Shown: positions 1 through 10,860 of the stretch, one piece after another | How the letters are laid out: each line of letters starts with the position of its first letter | Numbering within the stretch: position 1 is the first letter of the stretch | DNA from: Welwitschia mirabilis | Lineage: Eukaryota; Gnetophyta; Gnetopsida; Welwitschiales | Reading direction: 5' to 3' | NCBI GenBank assembly: GCA_051453625.1 | Contig: JBOZIK010000001.1 | Location: forward strand, 239,100,114 to 239,164,113 | Length of the DNA stretch: 64,000 bases | Notes under the pieces: model-generated | Seen by the model: only the letters and a program-made list of their open reading frames with translations | What the model was told of the DNA's origin: nothing | Database searches by the model: none | Program-made: the position numbers and the translations under genes

Positions 1-566
1 GACCTCGCTTAAATGTGAAATTTTTGCCATGTATACAAATTACCTAGATGAGATATGCTAGCAAGAATGGTTCTGGTTAATCTTAAAGGCCGCAGTGGTT
101 CTAGCTAAAGGCTTCTATGTTGAAGAATTTCCAGCCATTTTAATGCCAAGCAGCATAAGCTACTTCATGCAAAAGCAAGTATACACAAAGATTCCACAGG
201 TTTTTGGAATGAAAAAAGTAATATTAATACACCCAGAAAATCAACGAAGTGCAAGCATATCTCATAAACACCCAAAAAATCAACATTAGAAAAGTGCAGT
301 GCAAAGTTACCAGTAAGAAGACTTGCTTACGGTCATGCAAACTCATAAAACTAATACAGTTTGGATTCTGGAGTTCTCATAATTAAAAGCACAGAATCTA
401 GCAAGACTTGAAAAAACAACTAAACATAGAGATTATTATAATAACAGATTAGTCTTGTTGCGCGATTTATTGCCAAAAACTTAAGATGAGCTTAGGAAGA
501 GAAGAGCACTCTCCTGCAACGCACGTTGCAGCACTAGTGGGTAGTGGGTTTTATGTTGTCATGTTA

Positions 567-620
567 TCACTTCCAGATTCTGATAGAATTATGAGTCTTC
601 TCATGGTTTTCATGAAGTTC
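567..620 (-). CDS. Possible terminal exon of an unrecognised gene
   Basis: On the minus strand a pyrimidine-rich tract ending TTTTTCTGCAG is followed by 17 open codons reading ELHENHEKTHNSIRIWK and then TGA. The composition and the good 3' splice site suggest a last coding exon, with the sequence below about 560 as 3' untranslated region. The first 1.4 kb of the window is also less AT-rich and less stop-ridden than the rest. I do not recognise the protein. A short open stretch like this can arise by chance. Confidence 0.25.
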   Translation of the reverse strand, partial: ELHENHEKTHNSIRIWK

Positions 621-841
621 CTGCAGAAAAACAAATGCAGACTGTGTTTGTTTTGCAGAAAGATAGTGGCAAAATGCAGAAAAAGTGACAATAAAAGGGC
701 AAACACTGAAGCCTAAGAAATGTTAAAAGACAGAAACAGAAAAACGGGCAAGGATGGATGTTATAGAGCGAGTGGCTATGAACAAACAATGAAAGCATGA
801 ACCTGAAATAACTCAAAACACAATGCAGCCAACATACTTAC

Positions 842-879
842 GTAAGAGACCAAAGCGCATAAGCCTGCATGACCGTCAC
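842..879 (-). CDS. Possible internal exon of an unrecognised gene
   Basis: On the minus strand a short open segment reading GDGHAGLCALVSY is followed directly by GTAAGTATG, a near-perfect plant 5' splice site. An AG stands just upstream, at about 880-881. It lies some 220 bases upstream of the other exon candidate on the same strand, so both could belong to one gene whose 5' part lies at higher coordinates. The family is not recognised, and the acceptor has a poor pyrimidine tract. The open frame also continues upstream to LPAISLNT, so the exon may be longer than given. Confidence 0.25.
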
Positions 880-905
880 CTGTATTTAAGGATATAGCTG
901 GTAAC

Positions 906-2970
906 TACTGAAGTAAATAACGAACGCAGCTGGCTTTTCTAGAGAACAAAAGTACAAAAGTAATCAGACGGAAAAATCAGGCGAAAAGCAACCTGAATAT
1001 CATTCTTAATACAAGACAACAAATGTCCGCTTTTTAAGAAACTGGGAACAGAACCACGTGTGAACGAGAGTATGCAACTACAACTTTTACTGGATTATTA
1101 CCATAGAAGCATTATGCAAGGAACTGAGAATGTTATTCTAGAATGATTTTCTTTTTTTTATTTCTAACGAATGGAAAAAACAAATCACTAAAACTAATAA
1201 GACAACTTAAAAAAAGGATTCTATTAATGTAGTGGAATAGGGCAACGCCATATTTGAAAAGGGAAGTGTTAGATAACTAGGATAGCAGCCAGCAATGCAT
1301 CCAAGAAGAGTCCCTACAGATTGAATATAGCTTAATTAGCTAAATTTCTCAATTTCCCACAGGAGCTGATGAAGTTAAGATGGATACTCATTACAGAAAG
1401 GACATTGTGGCTACAATAGTAGGCAAAAAGAAAATGCTAAAGATAAAGTATGGGGAGTACTTTAGAAAATAACTTCTATTATCTTTCCTTGTGCTTGCTT
1501 AAATTATTATTATTTGCCTTAATTTGGGCAGCAAAAAAAAAAAAAAAAACAAAAAACCTTGTGTACGGCTTGCATTTTAGGTTCCTTTTATCATTAGTGA
1601 AAAAGCCTCTACCTCTCCACTACCTTTCCTTTCTATTTAGCCAAATCCATGAAAAATGTCCAAATGAATATTTCAATTACAATTAAAAAAATTAAAACAA
1701 AAACTTCAAATCCCCCGATAGGAGTCAAAAAGTTTTATTCAAAAATCAATCAGGCCAACAAGGTTCTAGCTTTGATCACATACAATCGATAGTCACTCCA
1801 TCTTAAACATCCAATAACAAACATTCATGTAAAGGAGATTGGGAGTTGTTGACATGCTATTAAAGGTTGACTTCCTTAATATGTGATGCATAAAAATTTC
1901 TAAGGCTTAGTTGATGGAATATATGTGTTGGAAATAATTCACTTCCAAAAAAGAATATGTGTATAACATGTTAGTTGATCATATTAAGCAGTTTGCAAAA
2001 AGAGCACAACTATGTAAAAAAGTAGTTGGGTTATTTGCATTTGCGTTAAGAATAGTACATTCATCTGTAATAAAGGTTTGCATAAGAGCAAGTATAGAAA
2101 GAAAATTATTTAAGTCAAATCTATATGTGAGTTATATTTCTCTTTTTAACTTTGTGACTTGTCTAAAAACAAAAATGTACTCCAGATTAGTGAAGTACAT
2201 CATTTTCAGTTAATCCCTATGATTTATCTATATGATCTGTTTAAAGAGCCATAATATATTCACTATTAAACCAAAGCTCGCATTGTAAATACTAATATTA
2301 TTTTGAAATTATGCCTAGATAATGAATTGGAAATACTTAAAACACTAACCTTTTGGAAGAGATTCTCAACATATGAAACTAACTCTACTACCACTCTTCT
2401 CAAATGGAAAAGCTACAACAGGCCCTAGAACTAAACATCTTTTAAAAAGCGGTAGATTAGAAGGGATGGTAAAGTTCAAAGGAACTAATGAGAAAAAAAT
2501 AAAGTAGTGTAGCATGATAAGAAGAAGTGAAGGATTTAAGTAAAATTAGATAAAATCCTAGCTGCACATTGCTTAAGAAGGTTGAACAACATTTTAAAAG
2601 GTAGCAATGTCAGTTTTATACACAAAGAAATGAAACAACCAAAATTCAAAATAACATGTATTTTCAATACATTTGTTGAGAAATAGATATTCACCATAAG
2701 AAATCCATAACAACTTAATAATGCTTAAAGACATACAGTGTGACAATTGTAGCATTATTTTGACATAAAAGAGATAGCATGAAGAACACTCAGGTACAAT
2801 AACATGTATATGAGTTAATCATAGTTTTCACTACTCTTCAACACTCCTTACCGTGATATTTATTGTTTTGTAATACACACAAACTTATTTCTTTTTGAAT
2901 GCTTAAAATCTCCTAGTTGAATCACTCTGAGGACTCTTAGACGTATCAAACCTGGACTTTTAGATCCTCT
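906..2970. other. No recognisable gene
   Basis: AT-rich sequence with only short open frames. The 78-codon frame at 1450-1686 spans an A16 run and has no family resemblance. I see no transposon domain or RNA gene here. Confidence 0.5.
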
Positions 2971-2974
2971 TTCT

Positions 2975-3165
2975 ACTAGGGCATTTATGTAGAAACATCC
3001 TATTTTCTCACAATTAGGGGGTTTATTACAATAAATGTCCTAACAAAGAATTTGCAATAAAAATTAGGGCATTTGTATAAAAAAGACCTTAGAAAGTCCT
3101 TTTCAAGGCATTTCTTTAGGGCATTTATAAAATAAATGTCTTAAAAGCTAAAATTTCTAGTAGTG
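2975..3165 (-). mobile_element. CACTA-type transposon end (non-autonomous or truncated)
   Basis: The right edge reads GCTAAAATTTCTAGTAGTG, which reversed is CACTACTAGAAATTTTAGC, a typical CACTA (En/Spm) terminus. Inside it are repeated subterminal units of the form GGGCATTTAT...AAATGTCC in both orientations, as expected for binding sites of this superfamily. The same units occur at both ends of the large element at 18.2-28.8 kb, so they probably belong to one family. No matching left terminus or 3-bp target duplication was found, so it may be a deletion derivative beginning near 2975 or a decapitated longer element. Confidence 0.6.
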
Positions 3166-3626
3166 CAAGCCAAATTATGGTGGAAAGAAAATAATGTCAT
3201 CCCTAATTAAAACCACAATTGAAAATAAGCAATATCTGAGAGATTTATTACTGATAAGTTACTTAATTCCCATGCTAAAGTAAAGCTTTATAGGATTTCT
3301 TAAAAATACAGGCTGCACCACATTTCAAAAGGAATAGATACAAGGAAATATTCATAACTTATCTAAATAAGAAAAATTTTATGCCAAGGACTACTCCACA
3401 ACTATTAGAACAAATTTAATATTAAATGAAGAACTCTAAGGATTTGGGCTCTATATAAAATACACATTTTATAATGAAAACAAAGATCTAGCTGAAAATA
3501 TTTATGATAGTAATATGATGAATAAAAATATAGAAACATAACTATTAACCATTAGACTCAATTTACAAGTTAATATAAAATAGATTAACAAGTAAATAAG
3601 CGAGTTCCGATATTTAAATAACTTCC
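3166..3626. other. No recognisable gene
   Basis: AT-rich sequence between the CACTA end and an assembly gap. No coding or repeat signal is recognised. Confidence 0.5.
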
Positions 3627-4537
3627 NNNNNNNNNNNNNNNNNNNNNNNNNNNNNNNNNNNNNNNNNNNNNNNNNNNNNNNNNNNNNNNNNNNNNNNNNN
3701 NNNNNNNNNNNNNNNNNNNNNNNNNNNNNNNNNNNNNNNNNNNNNNNNNNNNNNNNNNNNNNNNNNNNNNNNNNNNNNNNNNNNNNNNNNNNNNNNNNNN
3801 NNNNNNNNNNNNNNNNNNNNNNNNNNNNNNNNNNNNNNNNNNNNNNNNNNNNNNNNNNNNNNNNNNNNNNNNNNNNNNNNNNNNNNNNNNNNNNNNNNNN
3901 NNNNNNNNNNNNNNNNNNNNNNNNNNNNNNNNNNNNNNNNNNNNNNNNNNNNNNNNNNNNNNNNNNNNNNNNNNNNNNNNNNNNNNNNNNNNNNNNNNNN
4001 NNNNNNNNNNNNNNNNNNNNNNNNNNNNNNNNNNNNNNNNNNNNNNNNNNNNNNNNNNNNNNNNNNNNNNNNNNNNNNNNNNNNNNNNNNNNNNNNNNNN
4101 NNNNNNNNNNNNNNNNNNNNNNNNNNNNNNNNNNNNNNNNNNNNNNNNNNNNNNNNNNNNNNNNNNNNNNNNNNNNNNNNNNNNNNNNNNNNNNNNNNNN
4201 NNNNNNNNNNNNNNNNNNNNNNNNNNNNNNNNNNNNNNNNNNNNNNNNNNNNNNNNNNNNNNNNNNNNNNNNNNNNNNNNNNNNNNNNNNNNNNNNNNNN
4301 NNNNNNNNNNNNNNNNNNNNNNNNNNNNNNNNNNNNNNNNNNNNNNNNNNNNNNNNNNNNNNNNNNNNNNNNNNNNNNNNNNNNNNNNNNNNNNNNNNNN
4401 NNNNNNNNNNNNNNNNNNNNNNNNNNNNNNNNNNNNNNNNNNNNNNNNNNNNNNNNNNNNNNNNNNNNNNNNNNNNNNNNNNNNNNNNNNNNNNNNNNNN
4501 NNNNNNNNNNNNNNNNNNNNNNNNNNNNNNNNNNNNN
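3627..4537. other. Assembly gap (911 N)
   Basis: Unsequenced. Open frames that cross this run are artefacts of translating N. Confidence 0.99.
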
Positions 4538-5306
4538 ATGCATTTCTTTATCAATGGCCAAAATCCATGCCAACATCTAAACCTACACAAATTACATGGC
4601 ATGAAAACTATCTCCATCATAGTTTTTAATATGGCTAAGATAGTAAAGGGAGGAAATAAAAATGATCAAACTCCAAAGGATACAACCAACACATGAGACT
4701 AAACCAATATCCATGAGATACATTTAACACTAGGATATGCTAATATAAGAAATAAGACTTTGGGCTACATTTTTATTTCTTAAAGTTCAATTAATTTTCC
4801 AACATTACAAAGTTATATTCCAATTCTAGTAATTCATAATTGCCTTGCCAAAAGGGTATCAATAATGCCCATAATGTCTAAAGATAAAGTCCTATGGCCA
4901 ATGGAAGTACAATAAAGGTTTTCTTTAAGGTTCACTTGGACATCCCTATTGGGTACAACTAGATGAGTGCAATAGAGATTTTACCCTCTAAGATTTATAA
5001 TACTAATTACCCTTTTCAATTTTAATTTCATTTTCTTTAATCATCATAAAACCAAAGTCATAGCTAAACAACTTACACTAAATAAAAGATTCTTACAAGT
5101 TCAATACTTTATTTCAAGTTTTTGCAAGAACTACATATGTTAGAACTTGTCACATCATTCAAGCGGAGACATTCCAACTCAAAATATGCTAGGTACTAAG
5201 AAAGAAAGCTTAACCAAGCAAGTAAGATTAACAAGTATTACAGGTTATGCAAAGAAATATAACATAGATCTTATTTAAGGAGAAAACAATGGATTATAAA
5301 ATAAGA
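4538..5306. other. No recognisable gene
   Basis: AT-rich sequence with no coding or repeat signal that I recognise. Confidence 0.5.
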
Positions 5307-5775
5307 NNNNNNNNNNNNNNNNNNNNNNNNNNNNNNNNNNNNNNNNNNNNNNNNNNNNNNNNNNNNNNNNNNNNNNNNNNNNNNNNNNNNNNNNNNNNNN
5401 NNNNNNNNNNNNNNNNNNNNNNNNNNNNNNNNNNNNNNNNNNNNNNNNNNNNNNNNNNNNNNNNNNNNNNNNNNNNNNNNNNNNNNNNNNNNNNNNNNNN
5501 NNNNNNNNNNNNNNNNNNNNNNNNNNNNNNNNNNNNNNNNNNNNNNNNNNNNNNNNNNNNNNNNNNNNNNNNNNNNNNNNNNNNNNNNNNNNNNNNNNNN
5601 NNNNNNNNNNNNNNNNNNNNNNNNNNNNNNNNNNNNNNNNNNNNNNNNNNNNNNNNNNNNNNNNNNNNNNNNNNNNNNNNNNNNNNNNNNNNNNNNNNNN
5701 NNNNNNNNNNNNNNNNNNNNNNNNNNNNNNNNNNNNNNNNNNNNNNNNNNNNNNNNNNNNNNNNNNNNNNNNNNN
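5307..5775. other. Assembly gap (469 N)
   Basis: Unsequenced. Confidence 0.99.
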
Positions 5776-5848
5776 GACATGCAAGCTATGTAGGAAAACA
5801 TTTATAAGAAAATGCAAGATTATAAAAGTATTCAATAGATATCTTAGT

Positions 5849-6150
5849 CATACAAAAGATGTAAGAATATAACAAAGTCATAGATGAAATAAAAGTAACA
5901 CTAGAACCATAAAAAAGATACAAGAAAACCATAAGAACCATATAAGATAAAAAAAGAAAGGAAACCTAGACCATACAAAAGATGTAAGAATATAACAAAG
6001 TCATACATGAAATAAAAGTAACACTAGAACCATAAAAAAGATACAAGAAAACCATAAGAACCATATAAGATAAAAAAGAAAGGAAACCTAGACCATACAA
6101 AAGATGTAAGAATAAGAAGTCCAAACCATACAAAAGATGTAAGAAGAAGA
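5849..6150. repeat. 123-bp tandem array, two full and two partial units
   Basis: A unit starting CATACAAAAGATGTAAGAAT is repeated at 5849-5971 and 5972-6093. The two are almost identical: one A is missing from an A run and there is one substitution. Two shortened units follow at 6094 and 6127. The unit itself contains smaller internal echoes (ACCATAAAAAAGATACAAG, ACCATAAGAACCATATAAG), so it looks purine-rich and built from a shorter motif. The near-identity suggests a recent duplication compared with the decay around it. Confidence 0.9.
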
Positions 6151-6154
6151 ACTC

Positions 6155-7437
6155 TACTCACTATGAAATATTGTTATTCATTATAGTAAAATGTGAATGT
6201 CAAATAATCTAGTAAGTACCTAGTATTATTATTTCACAAGGATATTTTTGGTACACTTAATAAAAGTAACATGACAATTACACTCTTGCAATGAGAATCA
6301 AAAGAAAATATAAAACTGAGTTTAGAGAATTGTGGTAAACTTTAGATGGTAATGTAGGAAAATGAACATGCTCCAAAGGTCTAGTTTGACTTGTCTAATA
6401 TCACTTCTTCACTTCAATGATATCCTGTAATCTTCTTGAAATATCATCTCAATGTGGTCTCATCTAAGGATTAAAAGTATCATGTTAACTTACACAAGAG
6501 ATAGAAGAATGAATAACTACTTAATTAGTCAAATAAGAAATAGTTTCATCTAAAGATTACTAGTACCATGTTAATGTGTAATAGTAATGAAAGAATGAAT
6601 AATTCATTCTTGTATTAAAAATGATAAAAAATACATTACATCAAAGGAGGGAGAATAAGCTAAATAGACTTCTTAAGCTAACCTTGAAACAAATTTTCTC
6701 CTAAGGGAGTTGCTTAGAAATCCATCATCTTATGATACTTCAAGTATTTCCACCACATTTTTCAAACTAAAATCCCTCTTACAATGAGTGCTTAAGGCCA
6801 TTTTATTAGTGAGGATGGCTTGAAGAGATTTGTCATGATGTGGTTGATTGCAGTTACAAAAGGGTGGTTACACTTTTGGTTGGTTACATTAGGAGTAGGT
6901 TACAAAATTTGGCATGTAGCTTAATGGAGGAATCCTTGTCTTATTATGAAAAAGAGGTGATGACATGTCCTTTGACTAATGATGAAGCTACCACTAGATA
7001 CCATATCATGTTTCTTCTACATAATTATCCTCATTGTTGTCACATGTCTCTATGATGTATTATTTTGTACTTCCACCACATGTCATCAAAGTTGAAGGTT
7101 TATTCTTATTAAAATTTGAGTAAGCCTACAAGTAGAATGTGATGAACTTTCTATAAAGATGCAAGAACATGAGAATGAACTAATTCTACCTCAAAAGACT
7201 GATAACACTAGTGACCTAGATGGCAACTCTGGCATTTCCTATTAGATTTATTTCAATTTGTAGAATGTCTTTCAGAAGATAATAATAAACCTATAGAAAC
7301 ATTTATAATTTCATTAAACATGATAAAAAGGGTAGAAAATATTATTTTATAATGAAAAAACTAATTTAATGTCTTTGCCAATGCAATATTGCTCAAATAT
7401 ACTTACTTGAAACGTTGATTTTTACATGTAAACACAC
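6155..7437 (+). repeat. Dispersed repeat A, copy 1 (probable transposon relic)
   Basis: This stretch aligns along its length with 35163-36437 in the same orientation, at visibly moderate identity. Shared landmarks include GTAAACTTTAGATG, TTTTTCAAACTAAAATC-like stretches and CACATGTC followed by the AAAGTTGAAGGTTTATT block. Near 7158-7230 both copies keep a shared reading frame starting KMQEHENE here and KMQEHGNE there. Copy 1 has QK where copy 2 has a stop followed by E, so the repeat probably derives from a coding element. The 71-codon open frame at 6840-7055 lies inside but is not conserved as a frame in copy 2. The family is unknown. Confidence 0.65.
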
Positions 7438-8849
7438 CCCCAACTAGATTTTTTGTAGTATTTTAGCAAACTTTTGATGAAGAAATGATTAACATGAAAT
7501 AATTATCTAAGTAAAATATTCAAGTACAGAGATGATAATACGTTGGAATAATTTTTGGTTAATTCTAAAAAATAAGGTATCAAAGTGTAAAAAATTTTAA
7601 AAAAATAAATGTCATACCCCCCAAACTAAACTAAACTTTATTATTAAAGTTAAATAGATAGAAAATTTAATGTAGACTTTTTAGAATAAGTTAAAGTACT
7701 TAAAAAGGAAATTTCACATTACCTAAATTTTCATACAATATGCTAGAACATTATTTTGATGTAATCATTTCAAACCTTATGGAAAAATTACAATGCAAAA
7801 ACTTTAAGCTAGTAGGTAAGATATTATAACACACATTAAAATATTTAAAAATACTATAATAAAACACACTTAAATGTAACTTTTATCTAAAATATATTCT
7901 ATGAGAGACTAAAATTTCTAGCTTTTTATTAATTTTCTTAAACTTGCATGAGATTTTCATTATCTTTTCTCATAGCTTACCAATCCAAGTGTTATGTTTT
8001 TGTGGCACCTCTTCCAAGAATGTTTTACTACATGAGGAAAAAGTGGAGTGAGGAGTTGAAGGAGAAGGAGAAGAAGAAAGATTATAAAATGATTATCCAA
8101 TAGGTTTCTTAACCTTTTAATTAGTTATTAGAGGTACATCAAGATTTATACATGAAAGAATGAAGTGAATAGGAGATGTATCATGATGAATTTCTTCCTC
8201 TAATTGCTACTCTTCTTCTTGTTATACTTCCTGCTATTCTTCTTGTTATTTTATAATTTAATCAGCATTATGACACTTATAAACTTGAGTAATCTTATAA
8301 GTAATGGTTTCCATCCATTCTTTCTCTCAACCTCTACAATTTAAAGTTTAATAGAGGATGTTTCAAATTATATCTAAGATAAGGTAAGGTAAGGAAAGGT
8401 TTCTCTTATTACCTACATGATTAATAATTGTTCTAAATAAGAATTTGGTAATGTCAAAGAACTTATTGTTCTAGATTATCCTAGTGATATCTAAATGGCT
8501 ACTATAGGTATCTATGACATGTGACATAGGTAACATATTACGAATGATGAATCTAAGCAAGGCAAATTGGTTTTCATGTAAAAATTTCCATGGAAATGCA
8601 CCTTCTCTATTAGGAGCATACTCTACATCTAAGGCATGGAAATACTATTTTGAAGCTTTTACTAAGTAAAAGGAAGATAATCAAGATGTTTTACCCCTAA
8701 GAATACTTTAAAATTAACTAATGAAATGGTAAATGAGATGCATGAATATGTGAATTAATTACCCAAGCATCTCCATCATCAAATATTACATTTTTATAGA
8801 ATTTGAGTACTTGTTTTAGATAATAAAATGCATTAGCTTATTTTAGTAG
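7438..8849. other. No recognisable gene
   Basis: AT-rich sequence. It includes a short AAGGTAAGGTAAGGAAAGG tract near 8380 and a TCTTCTTGTTAT-rich microrepeat near 8210-8255. No domain is recognised. Confidence 0.5.
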
Positions 8850-9189
8850 TATTGCAAGTCAAATTGGTAATATTTAACATCATGTTTAAAGTATGTTTCA
8901 AGTCCATTTGAATAGCATTTTAATTAATTAGTAATAAAAGTTGATTATCCATTGTAATAAACAAGAAAGAATAGTTCTCTAATATTTTTAATCATCTTTG
9001 GATGATTTTTGAGATATGTTTCATTTAAGGTCTTTATGATAGAGTTCCAAAATTCAAATTTTTCAGCTATCATTACATTGCTTAATATGGATTGATATGA
9101 TTAATTTGGATATTCTTAGAGTTGTTTCTAATAGTTTAGAAATAGAGAATTTAATCCTCGATTAAGAGATCATAACTATAGATACATTA

Positions 9190-9420
9190 GATGGGAAAAA
9201 TGTGTCATCTAAAGCAAGTTACTATAGAAAGTTATTATAGTAGAGTTACTATAGCAGAGTGATTATACCAGTATTACTTTAGCAAGTTACTATAGTAGTT
9301 ACCTATCATTCACCTTGTCATCTAGAGGACAACAAAGATAATAAGCACTATATCAAAGTACTATAGCAAGTTACTATAACAGGTTATTATAGTCATTACT
9401 ATAACTATCATTCACCTAAT
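9190..9420 (+). repeat. Degenerate TTACTATAG-type array inside the LTR
   Basis: Around ten imperfect copies of a 13-15 base unit (consensus about GTTACTATAGCAGAG) occur here, split in two blocks by ATCATTCACC and CATCTAGAGGAC segments. The corresponding part of the second LTR (17425-17610) holds the same array. Each unit carries the palindrome CTATAG. Position in the LTR suggests the U3 (promoter) region, so the units could be protein-binding sites. That role is inference. Confidence 0.7.
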
Positions 9421-9432
9421 CATCTAGATGAT
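9419..9432. repeat. Perfect 14-bp palindrome ATCATCTAGATGAT
   Basis: A perfect self-complementary sequence directly after the second TTACTATAG block of the LTR. Imperfect relatives occur near 9310 and near 17624. It is a candidate dimer-binding site in the LTR. Function is unknown. Confidence 0.6.
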
Positions 9433-10359
9433 ATTCAAAGGATGACAGATAATGTATAAAATCAGAAATGTCATTTTTCACTAATAGTCATCCACCTATT
9501 CATTTGAACAATACCTAGTATGAAACTAGATTGACAACACTTATCAGTTACAACAAAGGTACATGAAGGATAATAATCCATGAGAAAAGAAGATCAAACA
9601 TCATCCACCCCATCATTTGAGTGACACCTAGATGAATGATATCCCTAATGAATGTAAGACAAAGTTCATATATTATGAAATTAGACATATAATTACTTTT
9701 AATTTGTTACTACTTGTTGATTATCCTAATCATCAATACAAAGCCATAAATACCCCCCTTAGTACACTCATTTCTTATATTTAATGCATCAAAATCACTT
9801 GAAACATTGGATTATTTTGGGCAAGCGATCTATCCTAATTATAAAGAAGGGCATTTCTTGGTATTAGATCATGCCTCCTTTATTGAGAAGCTTTTGATTT
9901 ATAAGAGGATGTCAACATTTTCATTAATAATATATTAATTTAATTGTTATTTAAAATTGTTTTCTTCTTATCTTACTTATAGTTTATGTTAATTACAATT
10001 AATTGATAGTTATTCATGATTGATATAGATTATAAGGGTCAACCTAAGTGATACTAGATTGGTTAAATGATTAAATCTTGCACTTAGGTTTCATTCATTT
10101 CATATGCATCTCTTTTCCATTACATTTTCATATTTACATTCATATTTCATGTACTTTTTTTCCTTAATTAGAAAATAACAAAAAGATCTTCTTAAAGAAA
10201 TCTTCTAATTTCTTTCTTAAGATCCCTCTCTAAAGTACAACATTTGGGTTAACTCCTATAGTAGTGTTTTGTGTGAGTTTATTGACAAATGTGGGTACAA
10301 AAGCTAAAGGGTCCATTGAAAGAAAACATAAAATTAATTACATGATTCACGCCCCAACA

Positions 10360-10860
10360 CTATGATACCATAAGTAAGCTTCCTCTTTTAAAGAAAAAGG
10401 AAAGTATCTCAAATGTTTTAGATTTGAACCTAAATAATCAGCTCTATAAGAGTAATCAAATAGAATCAAATGAAGAAGTGGATCCTCAAATTTTTTTCCC
10501 CTTTTAAGGATAGGGATGCATTTCATGTTAATATTCCTTACTTTATTAGGAATCTCCAAAACATTTAGGTTAATGGAACTTAAATCTTCTAACCAATGGT
10601 ATCACTATTTAAGGACCTAAAGTTTCCATAATCTTCCCAATAGCACCCTACTACAAATTTATTTTTGGATTGAGGTTAAGGCCCTTTAGAAGATTTCCCT
10701 TGATCATGTAGGTTGGCTAATTGTTGGTCCATTTCATTCATAAGTTGAGGAAAAGTTTGTTCTTTCACTACATGTCCCAAAGTAGTCTTAGTCATATCAA
10801 AGTCTTCGTCTTCTATTTCCATTTTATTTTTAATTCCCTTTTGATCCTCCAAGTTATATT
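10360..10860 (-). pseudogene. Gypsy-type gag fragment, minus strand
   Basis: The minus-strand frame from 10559 down to the LTR edge reads FEDPLLHLILFDYSYRA, then LKHLRYFPFSLKEEAYLWYH. This is the hallmark of the retrotransposon gag domain (EDP..HL..F ... L.LFPFSLK..A..WL). The upstream part (10570-10860) stays readable in the same strand with several stops, including QTFPQLMNEMDQQLANL. The match breaks off at the edge of the LTR at 10359, so the gag was probably interrupted by that insertion. The rest of the element is not visible nearby. Confidence 0.7.

Larger units (their letters stand above)
8850..10359 (+). mobile_element. Complete LTR of a gypsy-type element (LTR family B, copy 1)
   Basis: This 1.5-kb segment is collinear with 17029-18218 plus 28844-29182, and its end matches 12580-12669. 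It begins TATTGCAAGTC (TGTTGCAACTC in the other copy, so the terminal TG has decayed) and ends CGCCCCAACA. In the other copies that end is followed by a tRNA-Asp primer-binding site or comes after a polypurine tract. Here neither is present and a minus-strand gag fragment follows directly, so this is probably a solo LTR or a truncated element inserted in or next to that gag. I could not find a matching 5-bp target duplication. It is the uninterrupted reference for the CACTA insertion in the other copy. Confidence 0.8.

Noticed and set aside
1450-1686. 78-codon plus-strand frame
   Set aside because: Spans an A16 run, low-complexity content, no family resemblance.
2975-3165. Complete short CACTA derivative with both ends
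   Set aside because: Only the right terminus is convincing; the proposed left edge (CTACTAGGGCATTT) lacks the terminal repeat and no 3-bp target duplication matches.
3502-4620. Long minus-strand frames of 320-372 codons
   Set aside because: They are open only because they run through an N gap; the real ends are a few codons long. The same applies to long frames over the gaps at 5307, 14841, 16031, 27885, 31752, 43314, 47057 and 49740.
9190-9420. CRISPR-like appearance of the TTACTATAG array
   Set aside because: Units are 13-15 bp, degenerate and without unique spacers, and the context is a plant LTR.
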